Shown: positions 26,209 to 33,570 of the stretch, in pieces | Position numbering within the stretch: position 1 is the stretch's first letter | Layout: the number at the start of each line of letters is the position of its first letter | Source: UBA1424 sp041654095 | GTDB taxonomy: Bacteria; Bacillota_I; Bacilli_A; RFN20; CAG-826 | NCBI GenBank assembly: GCA_041654095.1 | Contig: JBAZED010000001.1 | Coordinates: forward strand, 62,001 to 126,000 | Reading direction: 5' to 3' | DNA length: 64,000 nt | The notes under the pieces: model-generated | The model's database searches: none | What the model saw: only the letters and a program-made list of their open reading frames with translations | Told to the model about the DNA's origin: nothing | Made by a program: the position numbers and the translations under genes

Positions 26209-26403
26209 CTATTTGATGATGAGAAATTTAATGCGTTTGTAATCGCTGTTCGACACAAGCTTGGCCTTTCTCAAATGGCGCTTTTGCTTGGTTGTTTTGT
26301 TGGGGGCGAGGTGTGATACGTAGGCTGCGTGCCGTTTGATCTTGCCGCTGCCAGTGACCTTAATGCGTTTCATCAAGGCTCTTTTGCTCTTCATTTTTGG
26401 CAT
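26209..26403 (-). CDS. rpmI: 50S ribosomal protein L35
   Basis: A 64-residue basic protein beginning MPKMKSKRALMKRIKVTGSGK, with HLAPNKTTKQKRHLRK in the middle. It lies between infC and rplT with gaps of about a dozen bases, the standard arrangement. Confidence 0.96.
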   Translation of the reverse strand: MPKMKSKRALMKRIKVTGSGKIKRHAAYVSHLAPNKTTKQKRHLRKAKLVSNSDYKRIKFLIIK

Positions 26404-26414
26404 GGTGTTTTCTC

Positions 26415-26969
26415 CTATTTTTTAATTTTCGAAGCGAGAATAGCCGTTATCCAACGACCTTCGAGTTCTCCTTCTTTTTCGACTGTAGCGTATTCTTGAA
26501 CAAGTTCGGTAAACTTATTTAGAACTTCTCTTCCGACTTCGGGATGGGCCAGCTGACGACCGCGGAAGCGGACTCCAACTTTGACTTTGTTGCCATCTTC
26601 GAAAAAGCCGATGGCGCCCTTAACTTTAACCATCAAATCATGAATTCCGATTTGCGGTGTTAATTGCACTTCTTTAATCTCGACAATTTTCTGGTTCTTG
26701 CGACTTTCCTTGGCGCGCTTTTGAGCCTCGAAGCGATACTTCCCGTAATTGACAATCTTGCAGACTGGTGGATTGGCGCTTGGAGCGACGCAAAGCAAGT
26801 CGAGTTCATAGCGATTCGCTAGGTCATTGGCGGCTCTTGAACTCATTTTGCCAAGAGAGCTGCCGTCATGACCGATCACGAGGACTTCGGGAAAGCGAAT
26901 GCGCTCATTGACGAGGTCGGTGTTTGCCTCCGGTCGTTTTTGTCCGGGGTTCATGGGATAGTTAGCTAT
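26415..26969 (-). CDS. infC: Translation initiation factor IF-3, possibly starting at AUA
   Basis: IF-3 checks initiator tRNA and start codon on the 30S subunit. NERIRFPEVLVIGHDGSSLG begins the N domain. NYGKYRFEAQKRAKESRKNQK forms the linker, and KEVQLTPQIGIHDLMVKV the C domain. The first in-frame ATG is at 26954, but the only ribosome site (AAGGAG, 26980-26985) is 25 bases away from it. An in-frame ATA at 26967-26969 is 10 bases from that site, and a stop codon lies three codons further upstream. Known infC genes use AUU or similar starts for autoregulation, so I give the ATA start (184 residues). From the ATG the product is 179 residues. Confidence 0.85.
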   Translation of the reverse strand: MANYPMNPGQKRPEANTDLVNERIRFPEVLVIGHDGSSLGKMSSRAANDLANRYELDLLCVAPSANPPVCKIVNYGKYRFEAQKRAKESRKNQKIVEIKEVQLTPQIGIHDLMVKVKGAIGFFEDGNKVKVGVRFRGRQLAHPEVGREVLNKFTELVQEYATVEKEGELEGRWITAILASKIKK

Positions 26970-26985
26970 GGTCGATCAACTCCTT

Positions 26986-27117
26986 TTGTTTAATGCAAAT
27001 AAAACGGGCGCGAAGTGGCGCCCGTCGTGTTTAAACTTTTGTTTAGTAGCATGGACCAATTAACAATGTTAATCTGGTGAGAAGCAGGCGCATCTTCTTT
27101 CTACGTTTTAACTTACG
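26986..27117 (-). ncRNA. L20-type leader controlling infC-rpmI-rplT
   Basis: Roughly 130 bases of leader lie between the promoter and the infC ribosome site. The minus strand holds an ACGTAGAAAGAAGATG segment, a CACCAGATTAAC/GTTAAT hairpin region, and finally an intrinsic terminator. In Bacillus an element at this place binds L20 and causes premature termination. The identification is by position, the downstream genes and the terminator. Confidence 0.7.
27004..27025 (-). terminator. Attenuator terminator in the infC leader
   Basis: On the minus strand ACGGGCGC and GCGCCCGT pair perfectly around a 6-base loop, followed by TTTTATTT. It ends about 20 bases before the infC ribosome site, so it decides whether the operon is read. 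Confidence 0.85.
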
Positions 27118-27123
27118 CCGGTT

Positions 27124-27152
27124 AGTTTAACATCGCTATGCGAAGGTGTCAA
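27124..27152 (-). promoter_or_regulatory. Promoter of the infC operon
   Basis: On the minus strand TTGACA (27147-27152), a perfect -35 box, is followed after 17 bases by TAAACT (27124-27129). It lies just downstream of the thrS stop, so the operon is separable from thrS. Confidence 0.82.
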
Positions 27153-27158
27153 GCATTA

Positions 27159-29060
27159 TTAATAATGGCGTTTGGTAATTATTTCGTCGAGGATCATCTG
27201 TGCGAATTCAACAGCGGAAATCGTGACCTGCTTCTCTTGACTGTAAAGGCGGTAAGTCAAGGATTTATCCCGCACTTCATTGTCGCCGACGACAATGGTA
27301 TAAGGAATTTTGCGAATTTGGGAATTGCGGAGCCGAAATCCCACTTTTTCCTCGGAGTCGTCGACTTGCGCTCTGACGCCTTGAGCCTTGAGGGCCGAGG
27401 CAACTTGATGGGCATAGTCGGCATGGAGCGAATTATTGACGGGGATGAGATTAACTTGGATCGGTGCGAGCCAGGCCGGGAAAGCGCCTCCGTAGTGCTC
27501 GATCAAAATGCCAATAAAGCGCTCGAGGCTGCCGAATAAGGCGCGGTGGAGCATAACGGGGCGAACCTTTTCGCCGCGCTGATCGATATAAGTAATATCG
27601 AAGCGCTCGGGGAGATTCATATCAAATTGAATGGTTCCACATTGCCAAATTCGATTCATCGAATCCTTGAGTTTGAAATCGAGCTTTGGTCCATAAAAGG
27701 CCCCATCGCCTTCGTTGACGACGTAATCTCGACCGATGGCTTTGCACGCTTCTGCCAGGGCTTTTTCGGAGCGATCCCAATTTTCGATGGAACCGATGTA
27801 TTTCTTCTCGGGACGAGTGCTTAATTCGATGTGGTAGCTGAGCCCGAAAAGCGAATAGACCTCATCGTAGAGCTTCAGCATTTTCACGACCTCATCGATC
27901 GATTGGTCTTCGCGGCAATATATGTGCGCATCATCTTGCGTGAAGGTGCGGACGCGAAAAAGGCCGGAGAGAGCGCCACTCGCTTCGTGGCGGTGGACGA
28001 GGCCGAGCTCGCCGACGCGAAGGGGCAAATCCTTGTAGGAGTGGAGTTCGTTTTTATAGACGAGCAAGCTGCCTGGGCAGTTCATCGGTTTGATAGCAAA
28101 TTCGCGATCATCAATTTGGCAAAAATACATGTTTTCGCGATAATTTTCATAATGGCCGCTCGTAACCCACAATTCTTTGGAGAGCATGATGGGCGTTTTA
28201 ATAAATGTGTACCCTTCTTGCTCGTGCTTCTTATACCAGAAATTTTCCAGTTCATTGCGGAGGATCATTCCGTTGGGGAGCCAAAAGGGAAAGCCGGGAC
28301 CATACTCCGAAATCATGAATAAGCCGAGTTCTCTACCGAGGCGGCGGTGGTCGCGCTTTTTGCGTTCTTCTAGCAAAGCTAGATGTTTGTCTAGTTCCTC
28401 TTTGCTGAAGAACGATGTGCCATAGATTCTCGTCAGCTGTTTGTTGGCGGAATTTCCGCGCCAATAAGCACCGGCGAGGCTGACTAGTTTGAAATAGCGA
28501 ATCATACTCGTGTTGGGGAGGTGCGGTCCGATGCAAAGATCGAAGAAATCGCCTTGTGAATAGATTGAAATGTTCGTGCCGATCTCTTTGATCAATTCGA
28601 CTTTATACGGATTGTTGGCAAAGAGTTTTAGCGCTTCGTCAAAGGATACTTCGCGGCGGATGATGCGGTGGTTCTCCTTGGCGATTTTCCGCATCTCGTT
28701 TTCGATGGCGAGCAGATTGCTTTCCACGATCGGAGACGGGAAGTCGATATCGTAATAAAAGCCTTCTTCGATGCTCGGTCCAAAACCGATATGAGCATCG
28801 GAATAGAGGCGCATGATGGCGTGGGCCAAAAGATGGGAAGTAGAGTGATTGAGCAGTTCAAAAGCATCTTTGTCACTTTCGGTGATGATTTCGAAATGGC
28901 CGTTGCCGATGATCGGGGCGTGTAAATCATAAATTTTGCCGTCGAGCCGATAAGCCAGAGCTTTCTTGGCGAGGCCGGCGCTCAATTTGGCGGCGGCGTC
29001 AAAGCCAGTCAGTCCGTTGTCGAGCAATAATTCGTCGCCGTTTGGAAGAATTAATTTCAT
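27159..29060 (-). CDS. thrS: Threonyl-tRNA synthetase
   Basis: Class II synthetase of 633 residues. In order: an N-terminal TGS domain, the editing domain with HSTSHLLAHA and HIGFGPSIEEGFYYD, then a catalytic core with motif 2 (RVGELGLVHRHEASGALSGL) and motif 3 (VMLHRALFGSLERFIGILIE). An anticodon-binding domain closes the protein. MNCPGS carries the zinc-binding cysteine of the active site. Expression is controlled by the T-box leader directly upstream. Confidence 0.97.
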   Translation of the reverse strand: MKLILPNGDELLLDNGLTGFDAAAKLSAGLAKKALAYRLDGKIYDLHAPIIGNGHFEIITESDKDAFELLNHSTSHLLAHAIMRLYSDAHIGFGPSIEEGFYYDIDFPSPIVESNLLAIENEMRKIAKENHRIIRREVSFDEALKLFANNPYKVELIKEIGTNISIYSQGDFFDLCIGPHLPNTSMIRYFKLVSLAGAYWRGNSANKQLTRIYGTSFFSKEELDKHLALLEERKKRDHRRLGRELGLFMISEYGPGFPFWLPNGMILRNELENFWYKKHEQEGYTFIKTPIMLSKELWVTSGHYENYRENMYFCQIDDREFAIKPMNCPGSLLVYKNELHSYKDLPLRVGELGLVHRHEASGALSGLFRVRTFTQDDAHIYCREDQSIDEVVKMLKLYDEVYSLFGLSYHIELSTRPEKKYIGSIENWDRSEKALAEACKAIGRDYVVNEGDGAFYGPKLDFKLKDSMNRIWQCGTIQFDMNLPERFDITYIDQRGEKVRPVMLHRALFGSLERFIGILIEHYGGAFPAWLAPIQVNLIPVNNSLHADYAHQVASALKAQGVRAQVDDSEEKVGFRLRNSQIRKIPYTIVVGDNEVRDKSLTYRLYSQEKQVTISAVEFAQMILDEIITKRHY

Positions 29061-29078
29061 GGTGTGCTCCTCCTCCTA

Positions 29079-29285
29079 AATAAAAAACGCCCATCATAAG
29101 GACGCTTTCACGTGGTACCACCCTAATTCATATCTTAGATATGCACTTGTAGCTCTTAACGCGAGTAACGTCCGATTTCTCATCAGATGCTCAGAAGTGG
29201 TTTCGCATCTCTTTCCAAAAGCCTTTCACCGAGTGGCTTTCTCTCTAGATGGAAAGATGAACACGACATGTCTTCATCATTGCGA
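29079..29285 (-). ncRNA. T-box leader of thrS, threonine specifier ACC
   Basis: On the minus strand the conserved T-box ATTAGGGTGGTACCACG occupies 29111-29127, and the terminator arms AGCGTCC and GGGCGTT end in a T-run around 29080-29090. In Stem I, GCGAAACCACTTCTGAG contains the specifier ACC (29199-29201), a threonine codon. It aligns with the specifier positions of the pheS and ileS leaders. Uncharged tRNA-Thr should favour read-through. Confidence 0.92.
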
Positions 29286-29290
29286 ATACA

Positions 29291-29319
29291 AGTATATTGA
29301 CTAATATTCATTAAGTCAA
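29291..29319 (-). promoter_or_regulatory. Promoter of the thrS T-box transcript
   Basis: On the minus strand TTGACT (29314-29319), 17 bases, then TATACT (29291-29296). It abuts the stop codon of the upstream ROK gene. The TTGACT and a mirrored AGTCAA form an imperfect inverted repeat across the promoter, possibly a weak hairpin ending the ROK transcript. Confidence 0.8.
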
Positions 29320-30168
29320 TTATTTTAACATGGTAAAACCGTAGCTCGCCGAGCCGATTAAGCCGGCGTTTTGATCGAAATGGCACTCCTTCAAATTGAG
29401 ATCGGGATGGCGGCGGATTAAGTCGTCCCAAAAGATGTCTTTGGAATTGAAAACCCCGCCGGTGATCGCGATGATATCCGGATGGTAATTTGCTTTGATA
29501 AAGGTTAAAAAGTCGCCGAGGATGTTGAGCCATTCCTGATAGACGAGTAAAGCCGTCGCATTTTTCACGGCGACGAGCTGGAAAAAGTGGTGGCTGTTTT
29601 TAACGTCGAGATGGTAGATTTTTGATAGGTGGGTGAGGCCGGTGCCGCTGGCAAAATATTCGAAAGATTGAGTGTCTCCTCGATAAACATAAGGAGTATG
29701 GCCGATTTCAATCGGCGTTTCCTTGAAGTCGTGGTCGACGACCAGGGCTCCGCCCAATCCTGTGGAAATCGTAATAAAAAAGACGCGGTGATATCGCTTT
29801 CCGCTGCCGAGAAGAGCTTCGGCAAAGCAAGCCATCTCCGCGTCATTGCGAATGAAGACGGGAAGCGCGAATTGTTTGCGGAGAAGATCGCCGAGAGGAA
29901 TATCTTTAATGTGAATATTGGGGAGGTCGATGACATAGCCATCATCTTTGATGGGGCCAGGAATTCCGAGGGAGAGACCGACGACATCTTTAAAATCCCC
30001 GCCTATTTCTCTGATGGCGCTCATGATCGAAGTGACAAACTCGCCTTTTTGAAAAAGAATCGTCGGGCGCGAAATGCTTTTGACGATTTCATATTTTTCG
30101 TTAATGAGGGCAAATCGCGAATTTGTCCCCCCGATGTCGGCGCTGATAATATGCTTAATAGGCTTCAT
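29320..30168 (-). CDS. ROK-family sugar kinase, zinc motif missing
   Basis: The N terminus ISADIGGTNSRFALI is the ATP phosphate-binding motif of ROK kinases. LGIPGPI, RNDAEMACFAEAL and ISTGLGGALVV follow. The catalytic aspartate is in RNDAE. The ROK hallmark after EIGH normally has a CxCGxxGC zinc cluster; here the segment reads YVYRGDTQSFEYFASGTG, with no cysteine. At 282 residues it is slightly short. It sits 4 bases after pfkA, so glucose is a plausible substrate, but fructose or an amino sugar cannot be excluded. Confidence 0.82.
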   Translation of the reverse strand: MKPIKHIISADIGGTNSRFALINEKYEIVKSISRPTILFQKGEFVTSIMSAIREIGGDFKDVVGLSLGIPGPIKDDGYVIDLPNIHIKDIPLGDLLRKQFALPVFIRNDAEMACFAEALLGSGKRYHRVFFITISTGLGGALVVDHDFKETPIEIGHTPYVYRGDTQSFEYFASGTGLTHLSKIYHLDVKNSHHFFQLVAVKNATALLVYQEWLNILGDFLTFIKANYHPDIIAITGGVFNSKDIFWDDLIRRHPDLNLKECHFDQNAGLIGSASYGFTMLK

Positions 30169-30172
30169 ATTC

Positions 30173-31138
30173 TTAGCGGTTTACCATGCTGATGAGGCGA
30201 TAGACATCGTCGTGATTTTTGCGCGGTAGAGCAAACGCTTCGTCAAAAGTGTAATGGACGATTTTGCCATTGGAGATTCCGACGCAGACATTGCGGATGC
30301 CATTCACCAGAAGTTCGATGGCATAGACGCCCATTCGCGTCGCTAAAATGCGATCGTAAGCGGATGGAGAACCACCTCTTTGCAAACGTCCCAAGACTTC
30401 AGCGCGCGTTTCAAAACCCGTCTCTGAAGTGACTTTTTCAGCGAAGGAAATAATATTTGGGAAAACTTTTTCGCTGACGATGAGCAAGGAATGTTTTTTC
30501 TTGCCGGTGCCCAGCGATTTAATGCGGTCCATGATCTCGGTCTCGGTATAGGGGTGTTCGGGCGTAATAATCATCTCCACGCCTTCGGCGACGCCCGAAA
30601 AAAGCGCTAGATCACCACATGTATTGCCCATGACTTCAATGAGTGTGCATCTTTGATGGGAAGCGGTAGTGTCGCGCAGTTTATCGACGCATTCGCAAAT
30701 CGTGTTCAAGGCCGTATCGAAGCCGATTGTGTAATCGCTTGAGGCCAAATCGTTATCGATGGTGCCGGGGAGGCCGATGCAGTTGATTCCTAATTCGGAT
30801 AACTTCTTGGCGCCCATATATGTACCATCGCCACCGATGGCGATGATATTATCGATGCCGAAATTTCTCAGCTGTTCGACACCTTGAAGCCGGGCAGCTT
30901 CTTCTTTAAACTCGCGAGACCGAGCGCTTTTCAAAATCGTCCCGCCGCGATTAATTATATCGCTGACGAAGTTGCGGTCGACTTTTTCGATATTACCTTC
31001 AATGAGACCTTTGTATCCTTCGTAAATTACGAACATTTCCAGCCCGTTTTTAATGCCGGAACGAACAATGGCTCGAATAGCGGCATTCATGCCGGGTGCA
31101 TCACCACCGGAGGTTAAGACTCCAACGCGTTTGACCAT
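30173..31138 (-). CDS. pfkA: 6-phosphofructokinase
   Basis: ATP-dependent enzyme making fructose-1,6-bisphosphate. It has VLTSGGDAPGMNAAIRA (ATP site), GGDGTYMGA, LPGTIDNDLASSDYTIGFDTA with the catalytic TIDND, EVMGNTCGDLAL and LGRLQRGGSPSAYDR. The start at 31138 is chosen because GAGGT lies 9 bases upstream and family members begin at this point; the frame stays open for nine more codons. Product 321 residues. A cre-like operator lies upstream. Confidence 0.96.
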   Translation of the reverse strand: MVKRVGVLTSGGDAPGMNAAIRAIVRSGIKNGLEMFVIYEGYKGLIEGNIEKVDRNFVSDIINRGGTILKSARSREFKEEAARLQGVEQLRNFGIDNIIAIGGDGTYMGAKKLSELGINCIGLPGTIDNDLASSDYTIGFDTALNTICECVDKLRDTTASHQRCTLIEVMGNTCGDLALFSGVAEGVEMIITPEHPYTETEIMDRIKSLGTGKKKHSLLIVSEKVFPNIISFAEKVTSETGFETRAEVLGRLQRGGSPSAYDRILATRMGVYAIELLVNGIRNVCVGISNGKIVHYTFDEAFALPRKNHDDVYRLISMVNR

Positions 31139-31168
31139 ATTAAAATACCTCAATTGTTTTCCCATTCA

Positions 31169-31174
31169 TTATAT
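31169..31174 (-). promoter_or_regulatory. -10 box of pfkA
   Basis: TATAAT on the minus strand, 30 bases upstream of the pfkA start. The hexamer 17 bases further out (TAATCA, 31192-31197) is a poor -35 box, which would fit a promoter that needs an activator. Confidence 0.55.
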
Positions 31175-31208
31175 ATGAAAAAATAAGAAATGATTAAATA
31201 AATGAGCG

Positions 31209-31222
31209 TGAAAACGATTTCA
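31209..31222. promoter_or_regulatory. cre-like LacI/CcpA operator upstream of pfkA
   Basis: TGAAAACGATTTCA matches the cre core TGNAANCGNWNNCW at every fixed position. It lies about 12 bases beyond the weak -35 box of pfkA, a position used by CcpA for activation. With the following T it matches the lacI promoter operator at 13 of 15 positions. Confidence 0.65.
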
Positions 31223-31383
31223 TGAAAACTGTGGAAAATCTCGAATGTTTTGGTTCTGAACAAAATAAAACATCGACCACATCGTTGGAGTTAGTCAAAA
31301 AGCGCGGTGGAAAAGTATTCACAAAATAATGAAAAGTACTGATGGCATCGATGTTTTTTGTTTATTTGCGCCTGAGCCTATGC

Positions 31384-31389
31384 TATAAT
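31384..31389 (+). promoter_or_regulatory. Extended -10 promoter of dnaB
   Basis: TGCTATAAT contains TATAAT at 31384-31389 and the TG of an extended -10 box. The -35 region (TTTATT, 31361-31366) is poor. Initiation would fall near 31396, which rules out the GTG at 31392 as the dnaB start. Confidence 0.65.
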
Positions 31390-31409
31390 TTGTGGCGTAT
31401 CGGGAAACG

Positions 31410-32669
31410 ATGATGGATTACATTAGCGAAAAAGATTATTACGAAACGAGGCTCGCCTCGCTGATCAGCGACATCGACCGCGAAGTTTTGATGGAACTAT
31501 ATCAGCCTCTGATCGGCCATAAGAGCACGGCCATTTTCCTATCCCTTTTCCACGAAAAAGCCAAGGCCTCAGAAGTCGATACGTTCGACCACGCCCACCT
31601 CTTCGACAAATTGCAGATTTCCGCCGGAGAATTTTTCACCGCCCGACGCGCCCTCGAAGCGGTTGGATTGCTCAAGACTTTTCTTAAGGAAGAAAGCGGC
31701 ATTCGCTATTACGTCTATGTTTTGCACGCCCCGAAATCGCCGCGCGAATTTTTCGACGACGTCCTCTTTAAAGGTCTGCTCATCAAATACGTCGGCGAAA
31801 AAGAAGCCAAGCGCCTAGCCTTATCGTACAAAGCCGATTTCTCCGCCAAAGGTTTCGATGATGTCACCTCTTCCTTTGTCGATACTTTTAATCCCGATTA
31901 CGATGATCCGATTTTTCGCAAAGATCTAAAAATTGATGTTAAAGGTCGCAAGACGGGACGCGTCGAGACCTCCTTTGATTTCGATGCCTTTTTCTCAGCT
32001 CTTGAAAAGGGCGGTCAGATCAAGCCCGATGTCCTCACCAAAAAGGATCTGAAGGAAATTGAGCGCCTCGCGGCTCTGTTTTCCCTCGATGAGCTGACGA
32101 TGGCCGACATCGTCCTCGATGCTTACGATTCCGAAAATAAAGCGCAGCGCATCAATTTCCAACGCGTTTCCGATCGGGCCAAAGAAGAAGTTAAATTTCC
32201 ATTTTTTCATCGCAAGAAGAACGGCGAGAGAAGCAAGGTTAACAGCGACAGCGAGCTGGCCATCAAGATCAAATTGATGGATTCAATGGCTCCCGGCGAT
32301 TACTTGCGCATCAAGCAAAATAATACGGCGCCAAGTCGGGCCGATCTCGATTTAGTCGATGATTTATCCAAGCATTTTGGCTTTTCTCACGGCGTCATCA
32401 ACGCCCTTGTCGATTATGTTTTGGCTAAAGCCAATAACGTCTTTTCGCGCCGCTATACAGAAAAGATTGCGTCATCGCTAGCTCGCGAGGGCGTGACGAC
32501 GGCGATCGATACGATGAATTATTTGACGAAGATTAATTCCGCGTGGAAGAGCGACCGGCCAGCTTTCACGAGAAAAGATGTCGAGACCGGCAAATTAAAA
32601 GAAGAGGAAATCAGCGACGAGGAACTCGAGAAAATCCTGATGTCGATCGAGAGTAAGAAGAAGGATTAG
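31410..32669 (+). CDS. dnaB: Replication initiation protein DnaB (Firmicutes type)
   Basis: Primosome protein that, with DnaD and DnaI, loads the replicative helicase. It is unrelated to E. coli DnaB helicase. The segment REVLMELYQPLIGHKSTAIFLSLF near the N terminus is typical, and the C-terminal DnaB/DnaD-like fold is seen as LSKHFGFSHGVINALVDYVL with KINSAWKSD. Start chosen at ATG 31410; ATG 31413 is equally possible. Product 419 residues. dnaI follows after 4 bases, as in Bacillus. Confidence 0.9.
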   Translation: MMDYISEKDYYETRLASLISDIDREVLMELYQPLIGHKSTAIFLSLFHEKAKASEVDTFDHAHLFDKLQISAGEFFTARRALEAVGLLKTFLKEESGIRYYVYVLHAPKSPREFFDDVLFKGLLIKYVGEKEAKRLALSYKADFSAKGFDDVTSSFVDTFNPDYDDPIFRKDLKIDVKGRKTGRVETSFDFDAFFSALEKGGQIKPDVLTKKDLKEIERLAALFSLDELTMADIVLDAYDSENKAQRINFQRVSDRAKEEVKFPFFHRKKNGERSKVNSDSELAIKIKLMDSMAPGDYLRIKQNNTAPSRADLDLVDDLSKHFGFSHGVINALVDYVLAKANNVFSRRYTEKIASSLAREGVTTAIDTMNYLTKINSAWKSDRPAFTRKDVETGKLKEEEISDEELEKILMSIESKKKD

Positions 32670-32673
32670 CAGC

Positions 32674-33570
32674 ATGGACAAAATCAAACTTCCCATTTTT
32701 GAAAAGACCGAGCTCGATAATTACATCGATGAGATGGTCGAAGAGCTTCGCCAAGACGCCGAAGTCTACGAAATTATCAAGCAGACGTTGAACCCGACCC
32801 TAAAGACGGTGCGGGAGAATATTTCGAAATTTTTTGCCTTCAAAGAAGATTTTGATTATTGCCGCAAATGCCCGGGCGTCGAAAATTGTCGGAAGGCCAC
32901 GCCTCATCTCCAACTGCGCCTCATCGACGACAATGGGATGATCGAGCGGACCTTCACGCCGTGTCATAAAATCCTTAAGCGCATCGAAATCGACAGCAAA
33001 TACCTCTACGCCGACTTTCCCGGCGAGTGGAAGGAGTCGACCTTAAAAACCCTCGATAAGACGCAGGAGAGAAACCGCATCATCAAGGTTTTTAGCCTCT
33101 TAGTGCAGAGCCTTTCCAACCGCTGGATTTATGTCAAGGGCGGTCACCGCGTCGGCAAATCGTTTTTGATGGCGACGCTGGTCAACGATTATGTGGCGAT
33201 AAAAAAAGAGCCGGTCGCCTTTATCAACGCGGCGACGCGAATCAAGGAGTTGAATGATATAGCGTTTAACGACAAAGAGCGCTTTGCCAAGAACATGGTC
33301 GAATTATCGAATGTCCCCGTCCTCGTCTTCGATGACTTCGGCAACGAATATAAAAACGACTATGTCCGCGACATGATCGTCCTCCCCCTTCTCATCGAAC
33401 GCGCGAAAAACCGGCGAATAACCTTTTTTACAAGCGACTTTTCAATCGGTGAAATCGCCCAGCTTTACGAGACGAGCAAAGCGGGGGCGATTCGCGCTAG
33501 ACAGCTCTCGCGCCTCCTCAAAGAGATGGCCGAAGAGGAATTCGATTTAAGCGGTCTTTCCGTCTACTAG
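32674..33570 (+). CDS. dnaI: Primosomal helicase loader DnaI
   Basis: AAA+ ATPase that loads the replicative helicase. The N-terminal region carries the zinc-type cysteines of CRKCPGVENC. The Walker A motif is GGHRVGKSF and Walker B is VLVFDDFGNE. Arginine-finger and sensor segments follow (TFFTSDFSI, RARQLSRLL). Length is 298 residues, close to Bacillus DnaI. Its TAG stop shares the palindrome CTAG (33567-33570) with the stop of the convergent mutM-coaE gene. Confidence 0.92.
   Translation: MDKIKLPIFEKTELDNYIDEMVEELRQDAEVYEIIKQTLNPTLKTVRENISKFFAFKEDFDYCRKCPGVENCRKATPHLQLRLIDDNGMIERTFTPCHKILKRIEIDSKYLYADFPGEWKESTLKTLDKTQERNRIIKVFSLLVQSLSNRWIYVKGGHRVGKSFLMATLVNDYVAIKKEPVAFINAATRIKELNDIAFNDKERFAKNMVELSNVPVLVFDDFGNEYKNDYVRDMIVLPLLIERAKNRRITFFTSDFSIGEIAQLYETSKAGAIRARQLSRLLKEMAEEEFDLSGLSVY

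Noticed and set aside
27138..28322. Several long plus-strand open frames opposite thrS
   Set aside because: They run antisense through a complete, well-conserved thrS and match no family; they reflect codon bias of the real gene.
31139..31409. Candidate replication origin between pfkA and dnaB
   Set aside because: Only two imperfect DnaA-like boxes, no A/T-rich unwinding cluster and no dnaA or dnaN nearby.
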